Origin: Microbacteriaceae bacterium
Lineage (GTDB): Bacteria > Actinomycetota > Actinomycetes > Actinomycetales > Microbacteriaceae
Direction: 5' to 3'
DNA: 8,491 nucleotides
Assembly: GCA_011620705.1 (NCBI GenBank)
Contig: WOYR01000203.1
Location: 1 to 8,491 of the forward strand
Shown piece after piece: positions 1 through 5,804 of this stretch (within the stretch, counting starts at the first letter, position 1; every line of letters begins with the position of its first letter). Under the pieces are notes generated by a model. It ran no database searches. It was not told the DNA's origin and saw nothing but the letters and a program-made list of their open reading frames with translations. A program made the translations under genes and the position numbers.

Positions 1-938
1 TCGATGCCACGGTAGGCACAGGGATACTTGCCGTCGTTCGCGGTGATGTAGCCGGACGATGAGGCGATGCCTGAGCTGAATCCACACTTCCAACCGACGT
101 TGTAGACGATGTTGCCAGCCGTGACACTGACCGGCGCACCGTCGAAACTGATGGCCTTGTTCGATGCGTCCACCACGTCGATGGAGGCGATGAGGCGGTT
201 GGTTGCGACCTGCCGCCCACCAAGAGACGTGCCGATGTCGATGCTCTGGCCGACGCGGAACACGTCAGCGGTGGCGTTGGCGACGACTATGCGGTTGACG
301 GCGGCCTCAGTGGCGGTCGCGATGTGCGCCGCGTTGTACTGCCCCGAGGTGAAACCAGCGAGGATAGCCTGCGAGTGGAGTGTGGCGAACTCGACGGTGA
401 AGAGCGCCGCGAGTGCGTCGTGCGCATGGATGTCGAGCTGCTGGTAGGTGGGGCTGTTCAGCCTAGCAGAATCGCGGAACTGCACGATGTTCTGACTCAC
501 GAGTGGGAAGACTCCAGGTTTAGACGCGAGTGCACCATAGCTCAGAGAGCCGAGGTGCTTGCCGTAGTCGAAATGCGGCAACTCGACGCCGTTGGTGAAG
601 TCGTAGAAGCAGGCGGGGAGGTAGAAGCCCGGATACTTGGTGCGCGATATCTCGATGCGGGAAAGCGCCACGCCGTCCGTCTTGCGGATGTAGAACTTGG
701 GGATGCGGCGGAAGACGTTCCCGACGGCGTCCGTGACGGTCGTGATGTCGGACCACGGGTAGGCGTTGTCGAAGTCGTTGGCGACCACTGCGCTGCCCGC
801 TCCGACGGCGGCGGTCATGTTAGTGGCCGCACCGATGCGTGCACATGTCGGAGTCGCCACCTTCGTCCACTCGACTCCGTGAATCGGGTACAGCTCCAGA
901 GCGACGTCTTGGGCCTCCGTGGGGCGCTGTGCGATCAT
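1..938 (-). CDS. Phage CLec/FGE-like fold surface or receptor-binding protein, 3' truncated by window edge
   Basis: My own reverse-strand translation gives 312 intact codons from ATG 938, open at the left edge. The start is fixed by AAGGAGGT (945-952) six bases upstream. Residues 75-130 (RRIPKFYIRK, then YPGFYLPACFYDF) and 165-200 (YQQLDIHAHDALAALFTVEFAT, split here by me as YQQLDIHAHD and ALAALFTVEF) match, from memory, phage proteins that continue through YRGIEN into a GN-x-WQW motif of the C-type-lectin / formylglycine-generating-enzyme-like fold. The reading ends at YRGI, just before that motif. Residues about 206-279 look like an inserted beta-rich domain (FRVGQSIDIGTSLGG, then NKAISFDG). 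Family membership is by recall, not by search. The likely role is ligand or host-surface binding on the virion, and some members are targets of diversity-generating retroelements. It lies beyond a terminator from the head genes, so it may have its own promoter. Confidence 0.72.
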   Translation of the reverse strand, partial: MIAQRPTEAQDVALELYPIHGVEWTKVATPTCARIGAATNMTAAVGAGSAVVANDFDNAYPWSDITTVTDAVGNVFRRIPKFYIRKTDGVALSRIEISRTKYPGFYLPACFYDFTNGVELPHFDYGKHLGSLSYGALASKPGVFPLVSQNIVQFRDSARLNSPTYQQLDIHAHDALAALFTVEFATLHSQAILAGFTSGQYNAAHIATATEAAVNRIVVANATADVFRVGQSIDIGTSLGGRQVATNRLIASIDVVDASNKAISFDGAPVSVTAGNIVYNVGWKCGFSSGIASSSGYITANDGKYPCAYRGI

Positions 939-971
939 GTCACAACCTCCTTCACGCCTTATGGTGCCGTG

Positions 972-980
972 AGTGTCACC
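972..980. promoter_or_regulatory. Operator-like half-dyad AGTGTCACC
   Basis: This is a one-mismatch form of the palindrome GGTGTCACC found elsewhere in the window. It lies 34 bases upstream of the start of the left-edge gene. The surrounding bases 966-983 can also fold into a small hairpin (GCCGTGA, loop GTG, TCACCGGC with one bulged C). The position fits an operator or leader element for that gene, but this rests only on motif recurrence. Confidence 0.25.
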
Positions 981-1095
981 GGCGGCTATCGGGATTGGCC
1001 CGACGCCGCCGGCGGTGCGGATCCCCGTGTCCCGCGAAGCCGCGGTGACTCATCGTGTGTTCGTGGCGGAGGGGCCGCACCTCGAGCATGCGTCA

Positions 1096-1104
1096 GGTGT
1101 CACC
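1096..1104. promoter_or_regulatory. Perfect 9-bp dyad GGTGTCACC in intergenic region
   Basis: GGTG-T-CACC is palindromic around its centre. It sits between the head-module terminator (1116-1143) and the left-edge gene (start 938). The region 939-1190 holds no convincing gene: the best minus-strand frame is a 37-codon arginine- and histidine-rich stretch without a good ribosome binding site. A promoter for the left-edge gene is expected in it, but I could not recognise -35/-10 boxes. Confidence 0.28.
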
Positions 1105-1115
1105 GAGCACATACG

Positions 1116-1143
1116 GAAGGCCCCCGGTCTACCGGGGGCCTTC
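1116..1143 (-). terminator. Strong GC hairpin, probable transcription terminator of the head operon
   Basis: Arms GAAGGCCCCCGGT (1116-1128) and ACCGGGGGCCTTC (1131-1143) are perfectly complementary over 13 bp. Only two bases separate them, so the end pair probably opens to a 4-base loop. It begins 47 bases after the stop codon of the 145-residue gene on the minus strand. There is no long T-run on either side, so it is an intrinsic-terminator-like hairpin with a weak tail. It could be bidirectional or could protect the mRNA 3' end. Confidence 0.75.
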
Positions 1144-1190
1144 TGTCGAGCTTCTGACCGTACGGCTCCCACGGGCCGCAAGGCTGCTGC

Positions 1191-1628
1191 CTACGTGGCG
1201 GCGATCGGCGCTGGCGCGGTGGTGGGGGCTACGCGCGGCCTTCCGAGTATCCCCACGACTCCGACGACCCCCGCTGTGATGCCGGCCCCGGTATAGTCGA
1301 GCTTCACACGGATGTACCGCTTGGAACCCGCGTACCCCGCCACCTGCGTGACCGAGTCCTTGGTCGTTGCGTCGATCTTCGTGAATCCACCGTGCACGGA
1401 CCCCGCGGCGACGGCCGTGAAACCGGTGTCCTCGATGCTGTCGGACTCCTGCAGGATCGGCGTGAGGTGGTTCGACGCGTCGACGCCCGTGAGGGCGCCC
1501 ACGGAGACCGCGATCATCGCGGCGTTCCAGCCCCACGTGTCGAGGATCGACGAGACGGTGTCCGTCGCGACGAGATCCTGCGGATCGAGCAGATGCACGA
1601 TACCCGTGCGGTTCTTGATGTCTCTCAT
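1191..1628 (-). CDS. Phage head-module accessory (putative decoration/head-fibre type) protein
   Basis: This is a 145-residue protein. ATG 1628 is preceded by AAGGAGG with a six-base spacer, and the stop is TAG. It opens MRDIKNRTGIVHLLDPQ and carries NAAMIAVSVGAL (35-46), HLTPILQESDS (54-64) and the signature GYAGSKRYIRVKLDYTG (98-114). It then has a glycine/valine-rich stretch ending VGILGRPR (125-132) and a short Pro/Ala/Thr tail. This layout (GAL..., LQESD, GSKRYIRV, ILGxPR) recurs, from memory, in small beta-rich proteins encoded just after phage major capsid genes. They are usually annotated as hypothetical or putative head decoration proteins. Function is inferred from position and resemblance. 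No signal peptide or membrane segment is seen. It is the last gene before the hairpin terminator. Confidence 0.82.
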   Translation of the reverse strand: MRDIKNRTGIVHLLDPQDLVATDTVSSILDTWGWNAAMIAVSVGALTGVDASNHLTPILQESDSIEDTGFTAVAAGSVHGGFTKIDATTKDSVTQVAGYAGSKRYIRVKLDYTGAGITAGVVGVVGILGRPRVAPTTAPAPIAAT

Positions 1629-1685
1629 CGTCTTCCTCCTTCAGAGGCGGGTTCAGGAGGGCCCGCAGGTCCTCCCGTCCCATGT

Positions 1686-1841
1686 CTACTTGTAGTCGCG
1701 CACGCCGTCGAGGATGGCTTTGGAGCTCGCGCCGCGCCGGGCCTGTGCCCGTTCGGCCCGCTCGGCCTTCTCGCGATCGGCCTTGACGGCCTCGGTCTTG
1801 ATAGCCGGGGCTTGCGCCCTCACGTCCTCGGGCGCGTTCAC
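1686..1841 (-). CDS. Small charged hypothetical phage protein (51 aa)
   Basis: This 51-codon gene starts at GTG 1841, whose GTGA overlaps the TGA stop of the preceding 92-residue gene. It ends with TAG at 1688-1686. The product begins with N-A-P-E-D-V. It is rich in Ala, Arg, Lys and Glu, with a likely helix at residues 15-37 (KTEAVKADREKAERAERAQA). It ends in SSKAILDGVRDYK, a hydrophobic-aromatic motif that looks like a small folded or binding end. I do not recognise a family. The exact stop-start overlap, the fit between its neighbours and the bacterial-type codon use favour a real gene translated by coupling. The upstream ribosome binding site is poor. Size and charge would suit a head-completion or regulatory peptide, but that is a guess. 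Confidence 0.6.
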   Translation of the reverse strand: MNAPEDVRAQAPAIKTEAVKADREKAERAERAQARRGASSKAILDGVRDYK

Positions 1842-2116
1842 GACTCTGCCCCGTCGTGTGCGGCTATGGCCTCGCGGATCTGGGCGTTGGTGTCGTCCTC
1901 GGTCAGATCCAGCCCTCGCTCAGCCGCCTCAGCCAGAAGCTCGGCCTTGTTCATGCGATCGAGGGGCTTGGCCTCTACATGCCTGGGCGTCTCGTACGGG
2001 ATGGCCTTGCCCGCACCGATCAAGTACCTGCCATGCTTGTCGAGCACGTCGACGGTCGTGCCCGCCGATACCCCGTTCCCTTCGACGAGGGTGTCGCGCG
2101 TGAGCGTCACCTTCAT
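1838..2116 (-). CDS. Small phage head-module protein with HeH/Rho-N-like C-terminus
   Basis: This is a 92-residue protein from ATG 2116, with AAGGAGG eight bases upstream. The N-terminal half (1-42) reads MKVTLTRDTLVEGNGVSAGT, then VDVLDKHGRYLIGAGKAIPY. It resembles, from memory, small phage proteins with the pattern 'basic strand - G.xV..GtxvdV - LI.aGkA'. These are commonly encoded directly after the capsid gene. Residues 55-85 (MNKAELLAEAAERGLDL, then NAQIREAIAAH) have the helix-extended loop-helix pattern of HeH/LEM or Rho N-terminal-like domains, which often bind nucleic acid or protein partners. I infer a head-completion or DNA-contact role, with no catalytic residues seen. It lies downstream of two hairpins that follow the capsid gene, so its level may differ from that of the capsid protein. 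Confidence 0.8.
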   Translation of the reverse strand: MKVTLTRDTLVEGNGVSAGTTVDVLDKHGRYLIGAGKAIPYETPRHVEAKPLDRMNKAELLAEAAERGLDLTEDDTNAQIREAIAAHDGAES

Positions 2117-2133
2117 CGCACTCGCCTCCTTCC

Positions 2134-2150
2134 GGGCGGTGTCACCGCCC
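2134..2150. repeat. 17-bp palindrome containing GGTGTCACC
   Basis: Arms GGGCGGTG (2134-2141) and CACCGCCC (2143-2150) are perfect inverted repeats around a single central T. The palindrome directly abuts the ribosome binding site (GGAAGGAGG on the minus strand, 2125-2133) of the 92-residue gene. It could be a DNA operator, or an RNA hairpin affecting ribosome access to that site. Confidence 0.45.
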
Positions 2151-2156
2151 CGTCAG

Positions 2157-2192
2157 GCGAGGTACGGGAGGGCCGAAGCCCTCCCGCCTCGC
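2157..2192 (-). terminator. UUCG-capped hairpin just after the capsid gene
   Basis: On the transcribed strand, arm GCGAGG-CGGGAGGGC pairs with GCCCTCCCG-TA-CCTCGC. This gives 15 base pairs with a two-base TA bulge, capped by TTCG flanked by C and G, which is the very stable cUUCGg tetraloop. It starts 12 bases after the capsid stop codon. No T-run follows. I infer a partial terminator or an mRNA-stabilising structure that sets capsid transcript levels above those of the downstream genes. Confidence 0.6.
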
Positions 2193-2203
2193 GTCAGCCG
2201 CAC

Positions 2204-3505
2204 CTACGCGGTGAGCGCGTCCAGCATCGCTGCGAAGCTGCCGGGTTGGCGGACTGCGATGTCCACGTCCTGCAGAGCGATAACGCGCAGGGTGCCGGCG
2301 GTACCTCCGGTGAACGGATCCACAAGGATGTCCAGCACTCCCCACTCGCCGATGATCATATCGGCCCAGTTGCCGAAGAAGATCGCCGAGCAGACGGAGC
2401 CCGAAGACCCCTTGACGAGCGTGGACGAGACCTGGTTGGAGATGTGAGCGGCGTAGCCGTTGACCGGGGTCGCGCCTGCCCGTACGTCCCAGATCATCTC
2501 GGAGTCCGTCGAGGCGACCCGGGGGGTCGTCTTGAGCTTCCCGCGCACCTTGGGGTTCGTGATATAGGCGAGAGCGCCCTCATCAGCGTTGTCCACGGCG
2601 ACCTCAGTCTCGAGCTTGACGAGGTGGCTCCAGGCCGGGGCGAGGCCGTCCGTGCCGCCAGGGACCGAGCCGATGCCGGTCGTGGCCGCAAGGCCGGTCG
2701 GCTGGTTGTTCTCGCCCGTGCCGTGGAAGCCGGCCAGGTCGATGCCCAGCGCGCAGACCGTCGCCAGATCGCGACGCACGAAGTTCTCGACGTCGATGGA
2801 GGACTGCTTGAGCAGCTTGCGGCTGATGTCGGTGAACGCCCCGCCGGCGTGCGGCGTGAGGGCCACCTGATCGACCGTCTGCTGACTCTCGGTGGGTGCG
2901 CCGGACTCGGCGACCCAGTAGAACGTCCCTCCGCCGGTCTGACGCGGGATCGCGACGTCGCCCACGAGACCGGACAGCACGGTGGCGCCGGCCTTGCGGA
3001 GCAGCATCCGGTTCCGCTTCATCTCGATGAAGCTCTGCGGCCGCAACTCGTCGGCCACCAGGTAGCCGCCGGCACCCTCGGTGCCGACGACCAGATCGCG
3101 CTTCTGGTGCTGGACATCGAGCGGCACGAAGAAGCCGGAGGCCTCTCGGCCCATGCGCTTCGCGATCTCGTCGGACGCCTCGCGCTCGAGCTCCGCGCCC
3201 CTCCAGTCTTGGCTGCCAGCCGCCAAGATGGCGCGAGCGAGACTGTACTCGCGTACCTGGCGCTGATCCATGCCGAGTTCTGCCGGTGGGGTCTCGACGA
3301 CCCGCGGCTGGAATGTGCGCTCGACGTTATCGAGCTCGTCGGCGCGCTCCAGGTCCTGAAGGGCCGCCTTCGCCTCCGCCTCTGCCGTGCGGAACTCGGC
3401 CTCAAGGGTCGAGAGGTCAGCGTCGGACGGGGCGTTGCGCAGCGCGGTGACAGCGGCCTGGACCCTCCGGGCCGCCTCGTTGTAGCGGCGTACTCTCTCA
3501 TTCAT
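2204..3505 (-). CDS. Phage major capsid protein, HK97 fold
   Basis: The 433-residue length is typical for an HK97-type capsid precursor. Residues 1-65 are strongly helical and charged (RRYNEAARRVQ, FRTAEAEAKAALQDLERADE). This matches the scaffolding delta domain that the prohead protease removes in this family. Residues 140-155 (GTEGAGGYLVADELRP) give the usual start of the mature shell domain. Later signatures are IPRQTGGGTFYWVAE (187-201), GTGENNQPTGL (262-272), AYITNPKV (313-320), FFGNWADMIIGEWG (376-389) and DVDIAVRQPGSF (413-424). All are characteristic of the phage_capsid family. ATG 3505 overlaps the protease TGA stop as ATGA, and GGAAGGAAG lies about ten bases upstream. The product self-assembles into the icosahedral shell around the portal. 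The cleavage site is not determined. Confidence 0.96.
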   Translation of the reverse strand: MNERVRRYNEAARRVQAAVTALRNAPSDADLSTLEAEFRTAEAEAKAALQDLERADELDNVERTFQPRVVETPPAELGMDQRQVREYSLARAILAAGSQDWRGAELEREASDEIAKRMGREASGFFVPLDVQHQKRDLVVGTEGAGGYLVADELRPQSFIEMKRNRMLLRKAGATVLSGLVGDVAIPRQTGGGTFYWVAESGAPTESQQTVDQVALTPHAGGAFTDISRKLLKQSSIDVENFVRRDLATVCALGIDLAGFHGTGENNQPTGLAATTGIGSVPGGTDGLAPAWSHLVKLETEVAVDNADEGALAYITNPKVRGKLKTTPRVASTDSEMIWDVRAGATPVNGYAAHISNQVSSTLVKGSSGSVCSAIFFGNWADMIIGEWGVLDILVDPFTGGTAGTLRVIALQDVDIAVRQPGSFAAMLDALTA

Positions 3506-4317
3506 CGATCGTGCACTTCCTTCCGCAGCCGGAACATGAACTCCGCGGCCCTGGCTTCCGCCAGCAGCACGGAGCGGGTGCGGTCGACCGCAGGGTCGCC
3601 CTGCGCGCCTTCCGCCTGCGACAGGACCGCAGGGTCGTCCTGCGCGCCCTTGCCGGTTTGGGCGACCTCACGGTTGGCTACGTGAGCGCCGGGTCCCAGG
3701 AGCGTTCGAAGCGAGGCCTCCGTTGTGGGGTAGGCCCCGCGAGCGCACACACAGGTGTCCATCAGGTCGGCGATCTCGGTGATCGTGTCCAGCTCCACTG
3801 TCGGACCGTCGCCGTCTTTGGTCTGCACGGTGTTCATTCCGGTGCGTTTGACGCGGAAGTAGAAGCTCATCTGGTCCATCACGCCGTCGTCCATCATCGG
3901 GATGAGCTCCTGGACGGTCTTGTTCGCCGGGTTGAGCCTCGCGTAGACCTGCAGGCCGTGCTCGTCCACCGAGAGCTTGAGCTTCGACAGCGGACCCGGC
4001 GCCTTGGTGCGCGCCATGGACTTGTTCATGTCGTGGCCCATGTTGAAGTGCACGTCAGGATCACGGGCTAGGATCGCGTCGAAGCAGTGCGGGTCGAGTT
4101 TCTCGCGCCAGATGTAGTGCACGCCCTCATACAGAGTGGTCTCGGTGTCGAAGACCGCGGCGTAGCCGGTGAAGACGCGGCTTCCATCGCCCGAGGCCGA
4201 TTCGCGCCACTGCATCTCGCGCATCGGCACGACGATCGTGCGCAGGTCGACGCCAGCGAACGCCTCGCGGACGTACTCTCGCGAGAGATCATCGAGTGGA
4301 TGGCGCTCAGGAATCAT
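3502..4317 (-). CDS. HK97-family prohead (capsid maturation) protease
   Basis: This 271-residue protein of the S78/U35 prohead protease type sits directly upstream of the capsid gene. It shows VFTGYAAVFDTET (48-60), FNMGHDMNKSMART (91-104, probable catalytic H95), LKLSVDEHGLQVYARL (113-128) and DQMSFYFRVKR (148-158, probable catalytic S151). The family usually has an EVS-x-V-x-PAY block near the end of the domain; here it reads DTCVCARGAYPTTEASLR (187-204), a divergent version. The role is cleaving the capsid delta domain during head maturation. After residue 205 comes a low-complexity tail with two copies of GAQ-D/G-DPAV, then a charged helix ending RLRKEVHDR. ATG 4317 lies inside the end of the portal gene (11-base overlap), with AGGAGG about nine bases upstream embedded in the portal's acidic tail. 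Confidence 0.92.
   Translation of the reverse strand: MIPERHPLDDLSREYVREAFAGVDLRTIVVPMREMQWRESASGDGSRVFTGYAAVFDTETTLYEGVHYIWREKLDPHCFDAILARDPDVHFNMGHDMNKSMARTKAPGPLSKLKLSVDEHGLQVYARLNPANKTVQELIPMMDDGVMDQMSFYFRVKRTGMNTVQTKDGDGPTVELDTITEIADLMDTCVCARGAYPTTEASLRTLLGPGAHVANREVAQTGKGAQDDPAVLSQAEGAQGDPAVDRTRSVLLAEARAAEFMFRLRKEVHDR
3587..3648. repeat. Two-copy direct repeat (39-base period) inside the protease tail
   Basis: Bases 3587-3609 and 3626-3648 are near-identical 23-base units starting ACCGCAGGGTCG, with one mismatch (C3599 versus T3638). The spacing is 39 bases, or 13 codons, so the frame is kept and the protein repeats GAQDDPAV / GAQGDPAV. Each unit also holds an internal inverted repeat (GCAGGG-TCG-CCCTGC in the first, one mismatch in the second). 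It looks like a recent in-frame duplication in a linker. Confidence 0.7.
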
Positions 4318-5590
4318 CTTCGTCGTCCTCCTCCTCGGGGGCCGCTTTCGGTTGTACCGGACCTGTCACCGGCTTGTTCGGAGCACCCCCCACGGGGGTG
4401 ATCTGCGGGATCTTCCCGAGACCGTCCGGCAGCGGTTCCCGTCCGTGCTCCTCGCGCCATTCGTCGACGAGCAGGCGGCCGTCCTGGATCTGCTGGTGCG
4501 CGATCGTGTCCTCGGTCTGCAGGTCGCCACGTATCACGTCGAAGGTCTCGAACATGCAGCGGATGTCCGGCACGTCGAAGTACTGGCGGTCCGCGTTGAA
4601 CGCCGACTCGATCCGCTTGAGCCGCGGGCCGAGGTAGAAGTAGAGCCATCGCTGCATCTCGTGCTCCGGGGTGCCGGGCTTTGTCGCGCCCTTCGCCCCG
4701 ACGCCGACGCCGAGCAGCCATTCCGGGATGTGGTAGATCAGACAGGCGTCGCGCATCGACAGCTCGACGGACTCCACGAACTGAGCGTCCACCTGCGTCA
4801 TGGAGATGTTCGATATCGCCGCGCCGCCGCCGACCGTCATGGTGCGTCCCGCCTTCCCCGGGCCGGCGTGCCTGGCGTCGAACGTCTTCCTCCAGACCTC
4901 CGCCTCTTCCGGCTTCACGGTCGGCGGGAACGTCGCGAGCAGGCCATAACCGGCGCCGTTGGCGAGCAGCGAGGCCTCGTGCTCCTGCTTCGAGACCGCC
5001 AGACCGAGCGCCTTGCGGAACCGCTGGATCGGCGTCGGTGCCAGGAGCTCGCCGGATCCGCCGCGGCCGCGGATGTGCAGCACCACGTCTGAGTCCACTT
5101 TATCGATCACGCCATAGCCGTCGACGTCGGGTGGCAGCGGGTAACCTTCATGGAAGTAGACGTCGTAGAGCAGCCCACCGCGATCGCCCCTCCAAGCCAT
5201 CACCTGGCCCGGATGCAGCGCGGTGCGGTGGAGCACCTCTCCGTTGCGTCCGAGCGTCTTCCAGACGAAAGCGTTGTTGCGGTAACCGAGCGAGGCCTCG
5301 AGGCTGTGCCAGAACTCGAATTCGCTCTGCATCGGGTTCGGGCGCCTCGAGAAGGCCTTTGCCTGCCAGCAGTCGACGACACGCTCAAGCGGTCTAGACT
5401 TCGTCCAAACCCCCATCTCCAGCTGCGCCACGGCCTCAGCCGCGAACTCCACACAGGACTGCACCGCCGGGATACCGACAACCGCCTGCTGGTTCACGAG
5501 CACGCCGGCTGCCGTCTGGCCGGCCCGGGCCGCGATCAGCCCGTCCATCGGGGAAGCCGTCCTGGTGAGCAGATCACGTGTGAATCCCAC
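4307..5590 (-). CDS. Phage portal protein, HK97/SPP1-like
   Basis: This is a 427-residue portal of the phage_portal (HK97-type) family. It forms the ring at one capsid vertex through which terminase pumps DNA and to which the tail connector attaches. Supporting motifs include NQQAVVGIPAVQSCVEFAAE (33-52, the conserved N-terminal helix), LEASLGYRNNAFVWK (97-111), VLHIRG (170-175), APTPIQRFRKALGLA (184-198), ISMTQVDAQFVESVELSMRD (262-281) and IYHIPEWLLGVG (285-296, the usual 'I-F-x-V-P-x-x-L-L-G' block). The C-terminus is disordered, rich in Pro and acidic residues (EEEDDEDDS). The start is GTG 5590, sharing one base with the TAG stop of the upstream small gene (TAGTG). GGGAGGAG about six bases upstream supports it. 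Coupled translation with both neighbours is likely. Confidence 0.95.
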   Translation of the reverse strand: MGFTRDLLTRTASPMDGLIAARAGQTAAGVLVNQQAVVGIPAVQSCVEFAAEAVAQLEMGVWTKSRPLERVVDCWQAKAFSRRPNPMQSEFEFWHSLEASLGYRNNAFVWKTLGRNGEVLHRTALHPGQVMAWRGDRGGLLYDVYFHEGYPLPPDVDGYGVIDKVDSDVVLHIRGRGGSGELLAPTPIQRFRKALGLAVSKQEHEASLLANGAGYGLLATFPPTVKPEEAEVWRKTFDARHAGPGKAGRTMTVGGGAAISNISMTQVDAQFVESVELSMRDACLIYHIPEWLLGVGVGAKGATKPGTPEHEMQRWLYFYLGPRLKRIESAFNADRQYFDVPDIRCMFETFDVIRGDLQTEDTIAHQQIQDGRLLVDEWREEHGREPLPDGLGKIPQITPVGGAPNKPVTGPVQPKAAPEEEDDEDDS

Positions 5591-5775
5591 TAGGCACTCC
5601 TCCCGATCCAGACCCCGTAAGCGACGGAGAGCGCCCCTGTTGTCATCAGGCCGTAGGGCCAGCCGAACGCAGCGGCGGTTCCGGCGCCGAGCATGAACGC
5701 ACCGGCGAGCAGCGCGATGTCTTCAGCATGCGTCGCGAGCGCGGTGGTGAGCTTGTGCATGGAGCGCCCTTTCAT
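5590..5775 (-). CDS. Tiny two-helix membrane protein between terminase and portal
   Basis: About 61 residues from ATG 5775. GTG 5778 and ATG 5760 are in frame too, and ATG 5760 (56 residues, with AAAGGG six bases upstream) may be the true start. The sequence has a short basic N-terminus followed by two probable transmembrane helices (about 20-38, IALLAGAFMLGAGTAAAFG; about 41-57, YGLMTTGALSVAYGVWI) joined by a WP turn, and a basic end (GRSA). Many HK97-like phages carry a small membrane or unknown protein at this spot. Its job is not established and I recognise no family. A holin-like or membrane-associated role is possible but not shown. Its TAG stop shares one base with the portal GTG. Confidence 0.7.
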   Translation of the reverse strand: MKGRSMHKLTTALATHAEDIALLAGAFMLGAGTAAAFGWPYGLMTTGALSVAYGVWIGRSA

Positions 5776-5793
5776 CACTCACATCATCCGAGA

Positions 5794-5802
5794 CGTGTCA
5801 CC
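5794..5802. promoter_or_regulatory. Intergenic CGTGTCACC motif after terL
   Basis: The eight bases GTGTCACC (5795-5802) match the core of the GGTGTCACC dyads at 1096 and 2138. They lie in the 29-base gap between the large terminase stop and the small membrane gene. On the transcribed strand this reads AGGGTGACAC, which also resembles the 3' part of a ribosome binding site. That could be the simpler explanation. Confidence 0.2.
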
Positions 5803-5804
5803 CT

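Noticed and set aside
951..1092. 37-codon minus-strand frame in the gap before the left-edge gene
   Set aside because: It is rich in Arg and His, with no ribosome binding site or recognisable features. It probably reflects GC-rich noncoding DNA.
324..1157. 277-codon plus-strand frame over the left-edge gene
   Set aside because: It runs opposite the gene with clear CLec-like motifs and a strong ribosome binding site, and spans the terminator-containing gap. The composition is that of a shadow frame.
1129..1683. 184-codon minus-strand frame overlapping the 145-residue gene
   Set aside because: It uses a different frame of the same strand and runs into the terminator. The product is Arg/His-rich, while the other frame has recognisable phage motifs and a good start.
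3587..3648. Possible CRISPR-like repeat pair
   Set aside because: There are only two units with a 16-base gap, inside a coding frame that keeps its register. It is a protein-linker duplication, not an array.
1856..3685. 609-codon plus-strand open frame opposite the capsid and accessory genes
   Set aside because: It is antisense to the recognisable capsid protein. Long opposite-strand frames are common in GC-rich DNA, and the product is a low-complexity Arg/Gly/Val/Leu mix with no recognisable motif.
4169..5092. 307-codon plus-strand frame opposite the portal
   Set aside because: It is antisense to conserved portal motifs, with no ribosome binding site or domain of its own.
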